A stretch of DNA of 64,000 bases from DATLLN01 sp963797175 (GTDB lineage Bacteria > Actinomycetota > Thermoleophilia > Gaiellales > JAICJC01). Made by a program: the position numbers and the translations under genes. Of this stretch, positions 27,176-36,301 are shown one piece after another (positions within the stretch are counted from its first letter, which is position 1; each line of letters begins with the position of its first letter). The stretch is taken from contig CAWCOL010000009.1 of NCBI GenBank assembly GCA_963797175.1, positions 310,001 to 374,000 of the forward strand, written 5' to 3'. Below the pieces are notes generated by a model. It did no database searches. It worked only from the letters and a program-made list of their open reading frames with translations, and was not told the DNA's origin.

Positions 27176-28572
27176 CGCCGCGCGGCCGGGTCCGCCGCTC
27201 CGACCTGCAGCCTCGCGCACGGATCGATCGCCGATCCCGGCCTGCGCGGCGTCGTCAGCCATTCCGCGAACAGCGGGCCCAGCCGGCGGCCCGAGATGCG
27301 CTCGGCCAGCCGCTCGAACTGCGCGGTGGTGCCGTTGCCGTAGCGGTGAATGCGCGCCCAGGCCGGCAGCAGCCGGAAGAAGGCATCGTCGCCGATCCGC
27401 CGCCGCAGCGCCTCCAGCGTCGCCGCCCCGCGGACATAGACCGGTCCCGAGAACAGCCACTCCGGCCCGGGCAGGGCGTTGGGCGCGACACACCAGAACG
27501 ACGAGCGGGCGGGGATCTGCTGCACCTGGCGGAAGTCCTCGGCCACCGACTGCCCGCCGTCCTGGGCGTCCCACAGCCACTCGACGTAGGTCGCGAACCC
27601 CTCGTTCAGCCAGATGTCGGGCCAGTGCCGCAACGACACGGAGTCGCCGAACCACTGGTGTGCCAGCTCGTGGGCGAGCGTGGAGGCGTCCGGCGCGCCG
27701 TCGAACACCGGCCGCGTCTGGGTCTCGAGGGCATAGCCGGCGCCGGCGTGGTGATCGACGATGGCCCCGACCTGTCCGAACGGGTACGGCCCCAGCAGGT
27801 GCTGCTCGAACGCGAGGATCGCCGGCAGCTTCGCCAGCGCGGGCGCCGCCGCGGCCGCCTCGCGAGGATCGACGGCGACGTACGACGGGATGCCTGCCGC
27901 GGAGCCCCTGGCGACGGCGAACCGGCCGACCGTGATCGTCGCCAGGTAGGTCGCCATCGGCCGCGCCTCGCTCCAGCGGAATGTGCTCCAGCCGTGTGCC
28001 GTCGTCGACGACACCAGCCGGCCGTTGCCCACGGCCGTGAGGCCCTCGGGCACGCTCATGGCGACGGTGAAGCGGGCCTTGTCGAGCGGAGTGTCGTTGG
28101 CCGGGAACCAGCTGGGCGCGCCCTGCGGCTCGTTGGCGACGAAGGCGCCGTCGTCCGTGGGGATGAAGCCGTCGGGCGAGCCGTCCGGGTCGGTGACCGG
28201 ATGCGGGACGCCCGCGTAGAGCACCCGCACGTGGAACCGGGCGCCCGCGACGACCGGCGTCGCCGGTGTCACCACCAGCTCCTGTCCGCGCCGCCGGAAC
28301 GCCGCCCGCTGCCCATCGACCGCGACCCGGTCGGGTCGCATGCGGAAGTCGAGGTGAAACGACGCCAGCCGCTGGGTGGCGGTGGCCGCGATGTCAGCGT
28401 CGCCGCGCAGGACGCCCGTGGCGGGCGTGTACCGCATGCGCAGGTGGTAGGCGCCGACGTCGTAGCCGCGGTTCCCGGCGTCCGGGAAGAAGGGGTCGGC
28501 CGCCGCCGTCCCCGCGGTCAGTGCCAGCACGGCGCACGCTGCGCCGGCCGCCGTCACACGCAACGCCCACAC
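27172..28572 (-). CDS. Secreted M1-family-like zinc metallopeptidase (first copy)
   Basis: 466 residues, signal peptide (VTAAGAACAVLALTAGTAAA). The beta-domain motif FIPTDDGAFVANEPQGAPSWFP leads to the zinc site HELAHQWFGD with the third ligand in WLNEGFATYVEW. In place of the GAMEN loop there is AGYALETQTRP, so exopeptidase geometry resembles other truncated M1 proteins with an ALE motif. The catalytic Tyr probably lies in VYVRGAATLEAL. GTG at 28572 follows TACCGT by 6 bases, so this first gene of the operon is probably leaderless. It starts a four-gene coupled operon. Confidence 0.88.
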   Translation of the reverse strand: MWALRVTAAGAACAVLALTAGTAAADPFFPDAGNRGYDVGAYHLRMRYTPATGVLRGDADIAATATQRLASFHLDFRMRPDRVAVDGQRAAFRRRGQELVVTPATPVVAGARFHVRVLYAGVPHPVTDPDGSPDGFIPTDDGAFVANEPQGAPSWFPANDTPLDKARFTVAMSVPEGLTAVGNGRLVSSTTAHGWSTFRWSEARPMATYLATITVGRFAVARGSAAGIPSYVAVDPREAAAAAPALAKLPAILAFEQHLLGPYPFGQVGAIVDHHAGAGYALETQTRPVFDGAPDASTLAHELAHQWFGDSVSLRHWPDIWLNEGFATYVEWLWDAQDGGQSVAEDFRQVQQIPARSSFWCVAPNALPGPEWLFSGPVYVRGAATLEALRRRIGDDAFFRLLPAWARIHRYGNGTTAQFERLAERISGRRLGPLFAEWLTTPRRPGSAIDPCARLQVGAADPAARR

Positions 28573-28584
28573 ACCCCGACGGTA
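28573..28584 (-). promoter_or_regulatory. -10 box of a leaderless peptidase operon
   Basis: On the minus strand TACCGT (28579-28584) ends 6 bases before the GTG start. There is no ribosome site. This arrangement matches several other genes in the window. Confidence 0.5.
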
Positions 28585-28629
28585 CCACGGCGTGCGGCCG
28601 CGGAACAGGTAAAGAGGGTCCGAGAGGCT

Positions 28630-29949
28630 CTAGGCCGCGCGGCGGACGGGCTCCTCGGGCGCCGCGGCGGGGAGCCGGACGACCGGGGCGGCGCGCTCGA
28701 TGTCGCGCATACCGGGCAGGAACAGCGCGGCCAGGGTGACCGAGCCGCCCACCAGCCCGGCCACGATCAGCGTCGTCTGGGCGCCGATCAGCGCGGAGAC
28801 GGGACCGGTCAGGGCGAACGAGATGGGCAGCAGGCCGATCGAGATCAGCCAGTCCAGGCTGGAGACACGGCCCAGCAGCGCGGCCGGGACGTGCCGCTGC
28901 TTCATCGTCGCCCAGACGATGGTGCCCACCGTCTCCAGCGAGTTGAAGACGAAGCTGACGACCATCAGCTGCCACCAGGCCGTGGCCAGCCCGTAGCCGG
29001 CGACGGCAACGGTGGCCAGCGTCCAGACGACGTAGATCACGGTGATGCTGCGCCGCGGGTACCCCACGCCGCCCATGGCGACGGCCGCCAGCACGGAGCC
29101 CAGGCCTCCGGCGGCGAACACCAGGCCGAGCTGGCCGGCGGTGCCGCCCAGGTCGTTCTTGACCACGTAGGGCAGGAGCACCTCGGTCGGCCCCAGGAAG
29201 CAGAGGTAGGCGACCGCGGCCGAGATCAGGGTTCCCCAGATCCAGACGTTGGCGCGGACGAAGCGGTAGCCCTGGCGCATCTCGGCGGCGACCGAGCCGG
29301 TCGCGGCGGCCGCCCGGGAGGCGACCGGCCGCATCGCAAGTACGGCCACCACGGACGCGGCGAACGAGACCGCGTCCAGCGCGATCGCCGTGCCGACTCC
29401 CAGCGCGGCGATCAGCCAGCCGCCCAGCGCGGGGCCGATCAGGCGGAACGCGATCGGCCGCACCAGCTGGTCGAGCGAGTTGGCCTGCGCCAGCTCGTCC
29501 TCGGGCAGCAGGTCGGGCACGATCGCGTCGAAGGCCGGGCCGAAGAAGGCCTGGCCGGCGCCGTAGACGGCGACCAGCACCATCACGTGCCACAGCTGGA
29601 GGGCGCCTGTCAGCGACAGCACGGCCAGCCCGGCGACCGCGATGCCACGTACCACGTCTGCGGCGATCAGCACCCGCCGGCGGTCGATCCGGTCGGTGAC
29701 CACTCCGCCGAACAGGAGCAGCAGGATGGTCGGCAGCGTCATCGCGATGCCGGCCATGGACAGGGCGCTGGGCGCATTCGAGATCGCGTAGACCTGCCAG
29801 GTCATCGCCACCAGGAAGGCGCCGTCGCCGATCAGCGAGATCGTCATCCCGCCCCACAGCACCCGGAAGTCGCGGCGCCGCAGCGGCGCCAGCAGGCTCA
29901 CCCGGTCGAACCCCCCCGGGCGGTCGTGGCCGTCGTAACTATGCTGCAT
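28630..29949 (-). CDS. MFS exporter (EntS-like MFS_3 family)
   Basis: Twelve-helix major facilitator of 439 residues. The loop-2 motif GGVVTDRIDRRRVL after helix 2 and the duplicated layout identify the family related to enterobactin exporters and drug-efflux proteins. The ATG at 29949 overlaps the upstream GGDEF-EAL gene by 11 bases; GTG at 29901 is an alternative that would shorten the N-terminus. As the last member of the overlapping operon it may export the product of the PLP enzyme encoded upstream; that is inference from position. Confidence 0.85.
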   Translation of the reverse strand: MQHSYDGHDRPGGFDRVSLLAPLRRRDFRVLWGGMTISLIGDGAFLVAMTWQVYAISNAPSALSMAGIAMTLPTILLLLFGGVVTDRIDRRRVLIAADVVRGIAVAGLAVLSLTGALQLWHVMVLVAVYGAGQAFFGPAFDAIVPDLLPEDELAQANSLDQLVRPIAFRLIGPALGGWLIAALGVGTAIALDAVSFAASVVAVLAMRPVASRAAAATGSVAAEMRQGYRFVRANVWIWGTLISAAVAYLCFLGPTEVLLPYVVKNDLGGTAGQLGLVFAAGGLGSVLAAVAMGGVGYPRRSITVIYVVWTLATVAVAGYGLATAWWQLMVVSFVFNSLETVGTIVWATMKQRHVPAALLGRVSSLDWLISIGLLPISFALTGPVSALIGAQTTLIVAGLVGGSVTLAALFLPGMRDIERAAPVVRLPAAAPEEPVRRAA

Positions 29950-32900
29950 CGGCGCGGGGCTCGTCGGCGGCCGGCGGAAGGCCCGCGAGCGACGAACGCC
30001 GACGGGCGTCCTGCAGATACGTGCGGATCGCGGCGACGTCCATCGGCCGCGCGAACAGGAAGCCCTGGCCCAGCTCGCAGCCGAGCTCGCGCAGCGCGTC
30101 CATCTGGTTGTCGAGCTCGATGCCCTCCGCCACCACCTGGAGGCTGAGCGTGCCGCCCAGCGCGATCACCGCCGCCGCCAGGCCGTTGTCCGGGTTGGCC
30201 TGCGGCTCGAGGAACGAGCGGTCCATCTTGAGGATGTCCACCGGGAACCGCGACAGGTAGCTGAGCGAGGAGTAGCCGGTGCCGAAGTCGTCCATCGCGA
30301 CCCGGACACCCAGCGCCTTCATCTCCTCCAGGCAGCGGATCGCCATCTCGGTGTCCTGCATCATCAGGCTCTCGGTGATCTCGATGACGAGCGTGCGCGG
30401 ATCGATACCGCTGTCGTCGATCGCCGTCCGCACGTCGGTGACGATGTCGCCCTGGTTGAGCTGGCGGGGCGAGATGTTGACGGCCATCGTCAGCGGCGGA
30501 TCGCTCGGGAACGTCGCCTGGATCTCGACCGCGCGCTGGCAGGCCTCGCGCAGCACCCGCTGGCCGATCGGCACGATCAGGCCCATCTCCTCGGCGATGC
30601 CGATGAAGTCGGTCGGCGCGATCACGCCGCGGGTGGGATGGTTCCAGCGGATCAGGGCCTCGACGCCGGAGACGGTCATGTCCTCCAGGCGCACGACCGG
30701 CTGGAAGTGCAGCTCGAACTGGTCGGCGTCCACCGCGCGCTGGAGGTCGGCGCGCATCTCCAGCCGCTCCAGCGCCTCGGCGTGCATCGAATCCTGGAAC
30801 ACGCGGAACCCGCCCTTGCCGTCCCGCTTGGCGATGTACATGGCGACGTCCGCGTTGCGCAGCAGGTCGGCGGGCGTGGCGACCTGCGCGGCCGCGGTCA
30901 GCGCGATGCCGATGCTGCAGCGGACGAACACCTCGTTCTCGGCCAGCTGCACCGGCAGGTGCAGCGACTCGAGGATCCGCTCGGCCACCTCGGTCGCCTC
31001 GTACGGATCGGTGATGCCTTCGAGCAGCACGGCGAACTCGTCGCCGCCGAAGCGGGCCGCGGTGTCGGTCGGGCGCACCGTCGCCGCGAGCCGCCGCGCG
31101 ACCTCGATCAGCACCTCGTCGCCCGCGCCGTGGCCCAGGCTGTCGTTGATCGTCTTGAAGTCGTCCAGGTCGACGAACACGACCGCCAGCTCGGTGCCGT
31201 CCGTCGAGCAGCGGGCGAGGCCGTGCTCGACGCGGTCGGCGAACAGGGCGCGGTTGGCGAGCTTGGTCAGCGCGTCGTGGAAGGCCTGGTGGGCGAGCTG
31301 CTCCTCGAACGCGCGCCGCTCGCTGACGTCGCGGCTGTTCAGCACGATGCCGCGCACGTGCTCGTCGTCGAGCAGGTTGGTGTGCAGCACCTCGAACTGG
31401 AGCCAGCGGCCGTCGCGGTGGCGCAGCGAGCACTCGATCGCCTCGGGGCCGGACGTGCTCCCGGCGATGCCGCGCGACAGCACGGTCAGCAGGGCGCCGC
31501 GCTCGCTCTCGGGCAGCAGGTCGTCGAACCGCGAGCCGACCACGTCCTCGGCCCGGTAGCCCAGCACCCGCTCGATCGAGGGGCTCTGGTAGAGCACGGC
31601 GCCGTCGGCCGCGACGACGGTGATGAGGTCGCTCGAGCGCGCCACCAGCGAGCTGAACCGGGCCTCGCTCTCGCGCCGGTGCACCTCCTCGGACAGGGTC
31701 GCGCTCTCCAGGGCCAGCGAGACGCTGGCGGCGAGCGACTGGAGTGCGCTCTTCTGGGGCACCGGCACCTGATCCTCGCCGTCCACCACGAGGATGCCGC
31801 CCAGCTCGTTGCGCACGGTCAGGGGGAATCCCTCCCGGGGGCGTCCGCCACTCGAGGGCGCCGCGGACTCCTCGCCGGCCAGCTCGAGCCGCACCTCGTA
31901 GCCCGGCCCGGTCAGCGACCCGGCGGCATCGAGCGCCGCCTCACGGATCTCCTCGCGGCCGGTCGCCTTGACCAGCGCCAGGCCGGCCTTGCGCAGCGCA
32001 CGCTCGCGCGTGGTCGAGCGCTCCTCCTGGCGGACGAGGCCCGCCATCCGCGCGACCACCAGCAGGAACAGCGCCGCCGAGGCGCCGATCAGGACGAAGT
32101 TGTCGATGTCGGCGTTGCGCGCCTGGAGGTACGACTCGAACAACGGGGCGATCAGGCACGCCAGCGTCAGCACGATCAGCCGCGACGTCGAGAGGCGCGA
32201 TTCCCGTTCGGGGGCCGCCTCCTCCAGCTGCCGCATCGAGGGGTGCAGCGCCGCCGCACCCCACAGCAGGTAGTAGCCGATCCAGCCGAAGTCGAGCATG
32301 ATCTGGCCGTTGTACGTGCCGTTCAGCGTCGTCAGCCCGTAGACGAAGTCGGTCAGCAGCAGGCAGAGGATGCTGCCCGACAGCAGGTAGAACGAGAACG
32401 CACGCTTGCCGGTGTCGACGGCCAGCAGCATCGCGCCGGCCAGCAGCATCGTGTCCATCGTCGGGTAGCCGATCGACACCAGCCGCGGCAGCAGCGGCGT
32501 CGAGTGGTCCTGCACGTAGGGCGAGATCAGCAGGATCCACTGGACGACCCCGAGGCCGACGGTGAGAATGAACGCATCGATCAGCGTCGCCCGCTCCATG
32601 TGCGGGTTGCGGCGGCGGATCAGCAGCACGAGTCCGGCCAGCTGCGCCGGGTACACCATCAGGTAGATCGCGTCGCCGGGCGACGGGAAGGGCACGTCGC
32701 CGCCGAACAGGCGCGGATAGCTGTAGGTGTAGATGTCGCCGCAGGCGAACAGGAACTGGCCCAGCGCCATCAACAGCCATGCCGTGGAGGCGCCCGGCCG
32801 GTAGATGCGGACGCCGAGCGCGATGGCGATCGCCGACGACATGCTGAGGATCGGCATCATCCAGCCGTTACCGGCGAACGGCGGAACCTGCCAGTAGCAG

Positions 32901-32989
32901 AAGGCGATCAGGGCGCCGACGCCGATGTAGACCTGCCACACATCGACGCTGCGTCCGGCGAACGAGAGCCGGCCGCCGGCCAGGGTCAT
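29939..32989 (-). CDS. Membrane-bound GGDEF-EAL protein with GAF and PAS domains (c-di-GMP synthesis and breakdown)
   Basis: 1016 residues. About nine membrane helices (residues 20-315) form a MASE-like sensor, followed by a GAF-like domain (to about 455), PAS (about 470-590), GGDEF (about 590-750) and EAL (about 765-1005). The cyclase site RFGGDEF is intact, with an inhibitory RxxD site (RPTD) five residues before it. The EAL site begins GVEALIRWNHP, with the expected MAVNISPRQL, ITESLMM and MDDFGTGYSSL metal-site motifs. It can therefore make and probably degrade c-di-GMP. Its ATG overlaps the PLP enzyme stop by 4 bases and its stop lies inside the MFS gene start. Confidence 0.9.
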   Translation of the reverse strand: MTLAGGRLSFAGRSVDVWQVYIGVGALIAFCYWQVPPFAGNGWMMPILSMSSAIAIALGVRIYRPGASTAWLLMALGQFLFACGDIYTYSYPRLFGGDVPFPSPGDAIYLMVYPAQLAGLVLLIRRRNPHMERATLIDAFILTVGLGVVQWILLISPYVQDHSTPLLPRLVSIGYPTMDTMLLAGAMLLAVDTGKRAFSFYLLSGSILCLLLTDFVYGLTTLNGTYNGQIMLDFGWIGYYLLWGAAALHPSMRQLEEAAPERESRLSTSRLIVLTLACLIAPLFESYLQARNADIDNFVLIGASAALFLLVVARMAGLVRQEERSTTRERALRKAGLALVKATGREEIREAALDAAGSLTGPGYEVRLELAGEESAAPSSGGRPREGFPLTVRNELGGILVVDGEDQVPVPQKSALQSLAASVSLALESATLSEEVHRRESEARFSSLVARSSDLITVVAADGAVLYQSPSIERVLGYRAEDVVGSRFDDLLPESERGALLTVLSRGIAGSTSGPEAIECSLRHRDGRWLQFEVLHTNLLDDEHVRGIVLNSRDVSERRAFEEQLAHQAFHDALTKLANRALFADRVEHGLARCSTDGTELAVVFVDLDDFKTINDSLGHGAGDEVLIEVARRLAATVRPTDTAARFGGDEFAVLLEGITDPYEATEVAERILESLHLPVQLAENEVFVRCSIGIALTAAAQVATPADLLRNADVAMYIAKRDGKGGFRVFQDSMHAEALERLEMRADLQRAVDADQFELHFQPVVRLEDMTVSGVEALIRWNHPTRGVIAPTDFIGIAEEMGLIVPIGQRVLREACQRAVEIQATFPSDPPLTMAVNISPRQLNQGDIVTDVRTAIDDSGIDPRTLVIEITESLMMQDTEMAIRCLEEMKALGVRVAMDDFGTGYSSLSYLSRFPVDILKMDRSFLEPQANPDNGLAAAVIALGGTLSLQVVAEGIELDNQMDALRELGCELGQGFLFARPMDVAAIRTYLQDARRRSSLAGLPPAADEPRADAA

Positions 32990-34356
32990 GCCGCCCGCCA
33001 GTCGCGCCGGTCGACGCGACGAAGCTGATCCGCGTCGATCAGCGTTGCCAGCACCTCCAGCAGACGCTCGATCTCCTCGTCGGTGTTGGCCGCGGTGACC
33101 TGGATCCGGAAGCCGACCTCGTCGCGCGGCACCAGCGGGTAGGCGGCCAGCGTCACATAGACGCCCTTGTCGAACAGGTAGCGGCCGACGTCGCCGATCC
33201 GCTCGTGGTCGGTCAGCGGGATCTCGATGACCGGGAACCCGGAGCGGTTGGGCGTCGCGATGTCCGCGTCCCACAGCAGGTCGAGCACGCGCTTGGTCTT
33301 CTCGCACATCGAGCGCCGCAGCTCGTCGCCGCGCTTCTCGTTGACGTCGAAGCCGGCCAGCACCGTCGCCAGCGAGGCGACCGGCGAGGGGCCGGAGTAG
33401 AGGTACGGCGGCGCCGCGACCTTGAGCATGTTCTTGACCTGCGTCGGGCAGGCGATGAAGGCCAGCAGCGAGGAGTAGGCCTTGGAGAATCCGCCGATCA
33501 GCATCAGGTTGTCGTATGTCTCGCCCAGGTGCCGCACCAGGCTGTTGCCGCGCTTGCCGTAGGAGCACAGCTCGTCGTCGCCGCGCTCGCCGATCACGCC
33601 GAACCCGTGGGCGTCGTCCACGTAGAGCAGCGCGTCGTGCTCGCGGGCGAGGCGGGCGAAGGCGTGAAGGTCGGGCGCGTTGCCCGTCATGCTGTTGACG
33701 CCGTCCATGCAGATGATGCGCGGCTCGGTCGTGCAGCGGCGCAGCAGCCGCTCCAGGTCGTCCGGGTCCTCGAAGCGGAAGCGCTCGATCGTCGCCCCGT
33801 GGGAGCGCGCAATCTGGCAGCCGTCGTAGATCGTCTTGTGGGCGCGCCCGTCGAGGAAGATCGTCCCCGAGCCGGCCAGGATCGGGATCACCGACGTGTG
33901 GATGTGCGTGATCGTCGGCAGCACCAGCGAGTCCTCGCTGCCCAGCAGTTCGGTCAGGCGGCTCTCGATCTCCTCGTAGAGGATCGGGCTGCCCAGCAGC
34001 CGCGACCACGAGGGATGCGTGCCCCAGGCGTCCAGGTACGCCGGAACGGCCTCGATGATCTCGCGATCGAGATCGAAGCCGAGATAGTTGCACGAGGCGA
34101 AATCGGCAAGCCAGCGATCGCCGATCCGGATCATCCTGCCGTCGATCTCGTCGATGACGGCATCAAGCATCGGGTGGGAGTCCTTCAGCTTGGCCAGATC
34201 AGCACACGTCGCCAGCCAGCGATCGACCCAGCGCGAGTTCGGTGCGCCGGGACGTGCGCCGTCGGGCATGCGGGAGGGGTGGAGCCCGTCCATACCTACA
34301 CCATGCATCGGCCGGTTGCCCTCCCAGCTTGAGCCATTATTGTCAAGCTGCGACAT
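32986..34356 (-). CDS. Alpha-oxoamine-synthase-family PLP enzyme (BioF/KBL/CqsA-like)
   Basis: 456 residues. Fold-type I PLP enzyme related to 8-amino-7-oxononanoate synthase, which condenses an acyl-CoA with an amino acid. The internal aldimine Lys lies in IGGFSKAYSSLLAF, the PLP-ring Asp/His in VDDAHGFGVIG, and the N-terminal substrate region is FASCNYLGF. The N-terminal part is divergent from BioF: the usual glycine-rich SxR loop reads THPSWSRLLGSP. No biotin genes are nearby. ATG at 34356 has AGGAG upstream and overlaps the glycosyltransferase stop by 14 bases. The position between a c-di-GMP receptor enzyme and a c-di-GMP synthase suggests it makes a lipid-like signal or polymer precursor; that is inference. 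Confidence 0.85.
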   Translation of the reverse strand: MSQLDNNGSSWEGNRPMHGVGMDGLHPSRMPDGARPGAPNSRWVDRWLATCADLAKLKDSHPMLDAVIDEIDGRMIRIGDRWLADFASCNYLGFDLDREIIEAVPAYLDAWGTHPSWSRLLGSPILYEEIESRLTELLGSEDSLVLPTITHIHTSVIPILAGSGTIFLDGRAHKTIYDGCQIARSHGATIERFRFEDPDDLERLLRRCTTEPRIICMDGVNSMTGNAPDLHAFARLAREHDALLYVDDAHGFGVIGERGDDELCSYGKRGNSLVRHLGETYDNLMLIGGFSKAYSSLLAFIACPTQVKNMLKVAAPPYLYSGPSPVASLATVLAGFDVNEKRGDELRRSMCEKTKRVLDLLWDADIATPNRSGFPVIEIPLTDHERIGDVGRYLFDKGVYVTLAAYPLVPRDEVGFRIQVTAANTDEEIERLLEVLATLIDADQLRRVDRRDWRAA

Positions 34357-36217
34357 CGAGCGCTCCTGTCAGATCGAGGCGGCCGGCCACGAGACGGGCC
34401 CGATCGTCGCCCAGCGCCCGGCGATCGAGCAGCTCCGCCGCGGGGGCGAGCACGAACAGCGCGGCGAACAGCGCGGCGCGGGCGGCGGCGTCGGCCGGCT
34501 CCCAGCGGCCGCTCAGCCGCATCCCGCCCGGGCGGGCCGAGGACGAGACGTCGGACAGCACGAACGTGCGCCAGCCCAGTGCGCCCAGGTCGACCTCGAC
34601 CTCCAGCGCGTCGGTCGAGAACACGCCGGCCGCGGTGACCAGGGCGCAGCCGCCGGTGCTGAGGTCGATCAGGGTCGCCGCCTGGCGCGACGGGCCGACC
34701 CGGGCCGGCAGGTGCGCCGGGAACCGGTGCGTCAGCCGCTGCTGGCGGTGTCGGGTCAGCGCATAGGCGGCGACCAGCAGCCGGGCGAGCTCGAACAGGG
34801 CCGCGAAGCAGACGACGGCGACCACCGCGCGGGACAGGTGGCGGCCGGGCGCCGCGCCCAGCTCGACCCCGGCACGCCAGGCCAGGGAGCCGGCCAGCAT
34901 CCCGATCAGCACGGCCAGCGGCAGGTTGCTGCGCACCCAGCGCAGGCCGCCGTCGTCCACACCGTCCTTGGGCGTCACCTTGAAGCGGGTGTCGGGGCGC
35001 AGCAGCGAGACGACCGCCCGCAGGTGCGCCGGCAGCGTGTAGTACTCGAACCGCACCGCGTTCAGGATCCGCAGGCGCCCGCGGGACAGCAGGGTGGCGG
35101 CCAGCGTCGAGGCGACGGCCCAGGGCACGAACTCGGACAGGAACTGCCCGACCGGCGCGTGGATCGGGAGGCGCCCCCACGAGACGGTGGCCGCGAGCAC
35201 GCCGATCAGCAGCACGCGCTGCAGCGCGGTCAGCACCTCGAACAGCCCGATCAGGTAGCACAGCCGCTGCCGCATCGTCAGGCCGCGGGCCGTCAGCGGG
35301 CTCTCCGCCGTCCTCAGCGCGGCCAGGTTGCCGGCGGCCCAGCGGTGCCGCTGGAGCAGGAACTGGTCGAGGTTGTGCGGGGCGATGCCGTAGACCAGCC
35401 GCTCGTCGTGGAAGCGGGTGCGCCAGCCGCGCTGGTGGATGCGCAGGGACGTGTGGAAGTCCTCGGTGATGGTCTCGGTGGCGAGGCCGCCCACGCCCTC
35501 CAGCGCGGTGCGCCGGATGATCGCGCCCGAGCCGCACCAGAACGCCGCGCCGTGCGCGTCGCGCCCCGGCTGGACGACGTGGAAGAACAGCGACTGGTCG
35601 TGGTCGTCGCGGCTGACGTGCTGGATCGAGTCGCGGTTGTAGAACTCGTGCGGCGTCTGCACGTAGGCCAGGCCGTCGTCCGCGAAGTGGCCGACCAGCG
35701 CGGTCAGCAGGTCCGGCTGGGGCACGTGGTCGGCATCGAGGATGAGGATCAGCTGGCCGCTCGTGCGGGGCAGGGCCGCGTTGATGTTGCCGGCCTTGGC
35801 GTGGGTGTTCTGCTCACGGGTCAGGTAGCCGGCGCCGAACTCAACCGCGAGCTCCGCCACCCAGGGCCGGCGGCCGTCGTCGAGCAGCCACAGCGTGCGG
35901 GCCGGGTAGTCGAGCGCGGCACAGCCGGTGAGGGTCGAGCGCAGCACCTCCTCCGACTCGTCGTAGGTGGGAACGAAGACGTCCACGGAGGGCGTGGCGG
36001 CCAGCGGCGGCCGGGCGACCGGCCGCAGCCGCCAGGTCGTGTACGTGAAGCCGGCCAGGCTGAGCAGCGCGTACAGCTCGCCGGCGAACAGCGCCAGCGT
36101 CAGCGGCAGCGGGGCGCCGGCCATCGTCGACTCGACCCGCCACACCAGGTAGCGGATGCCGAGCACGATGGCCACCAGGCTGGCGGCATGGATGAACAGC
36201 AGGCGGCGAGCGCGCAT
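34343..36217 (-). CDS. BcsA-like GT2 glycosyltransferase with C-terminal PilZ domain
   Basis: 624 residues. Processive family-2 synthase: catalytic residues in DDGRRPW, DADHVP, TITEDFHTS and QRHRWAAGN, flanked by membrane helices on both sides. A PilZ domain at about 500-590 has the c-di-GMP contacts RLTHR and DLSTGG, so activity should require c-di-GMP as in bacterial cellulose synthase. Length is shorter than BcsA (about 700-870) and no BcsB, BcsC or BcsZ genes are seen, so another polysaccharide or a non-canonical cellulose is possible. It opens the overlapping operon that ends with the GGDEF-EAL and MFS genes. Confidence 0.88.
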   Translation of the reverse strand: MRARRLLFIHAASLVAIVLGIRYLVWRVESTMAGAPLPLTLALFAGELYALLSLAGFTYTTWRLRPVARPPLAATPSVDVFVPTYDESEEVLRSTLTGCAALDYPARTLWLLDDGRRPWVAELAVEFGAGYLTREQNTHAKAGNINAALPRTSGQLILILDADHVPQPDLLTALVGHFADDGLAYVQTPHEFYNRDSIQHVSRDDHDQSLFFHVVQPGRDAHGAAFWCGSGAIIRRTALEGVGGLATETITEDFHTSLRIHQRGWRTRFHDERLVYGIAPHNLDQFLLQRHRWAAGNLAALRTAESPLTARGLTMRQRLCYLIGLFEVLTALQRVLLIGVLAATVSWGRLPIHAPVGQFLSEFVPWAVASTLAATLLSRGRLRILNAVRFEYYTLPAHLRAVVSLLRPDTRFKVTPKDGVDDGGLRWVRSNLPLAVLIGMLAGSLAWRAGVELGAAPGRHLSRAVVAVVCFAALFELARLLVAAYALTRHRQQRLTHRFPAHLPARVGPSRQAATLIDLSTGGCALVTAAGVFSTDALEVEVDLGALGWRTFVLSDVSSSARPGGMRLSGRWEPADAAARAALFAALFVLAPAAELLDRRALGDDRARLVAGRLDLTGALDVAA

Positions 36218-36289
36218 GCCCTCGTAATCGTCGGCCGGAGGGCATGGTTCAGGCAGCGCGCCGGCGGTCGACAGTCGCCGGAGCACGGG

Positions 36290-36301
36290 TACACTGGTGG
36301 C
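36290..36301 (+). promoter_or_regulatory. -10 box of a leaderless small membrane protein gene
   Basis: TACACT (36290-36295) ends 6 bases before the ATG at 36302. No Shine-Dalgarno sequence precedes the start. Confidence 0.5.

Noticed and set aside
27346..30147. Plus-strand open frame opposite the peptidase and MFS genes
   Set aside because: An antisense shadow of well-supported minus-strand genes; no signal, no domain.
30638..33028. Plus-strand open frame opposite the GGDEF-EAL gene
   Set aside because: Shadow of the c-di-GMP gene, with Arg/His/Gln-rich low-complexity sequence.
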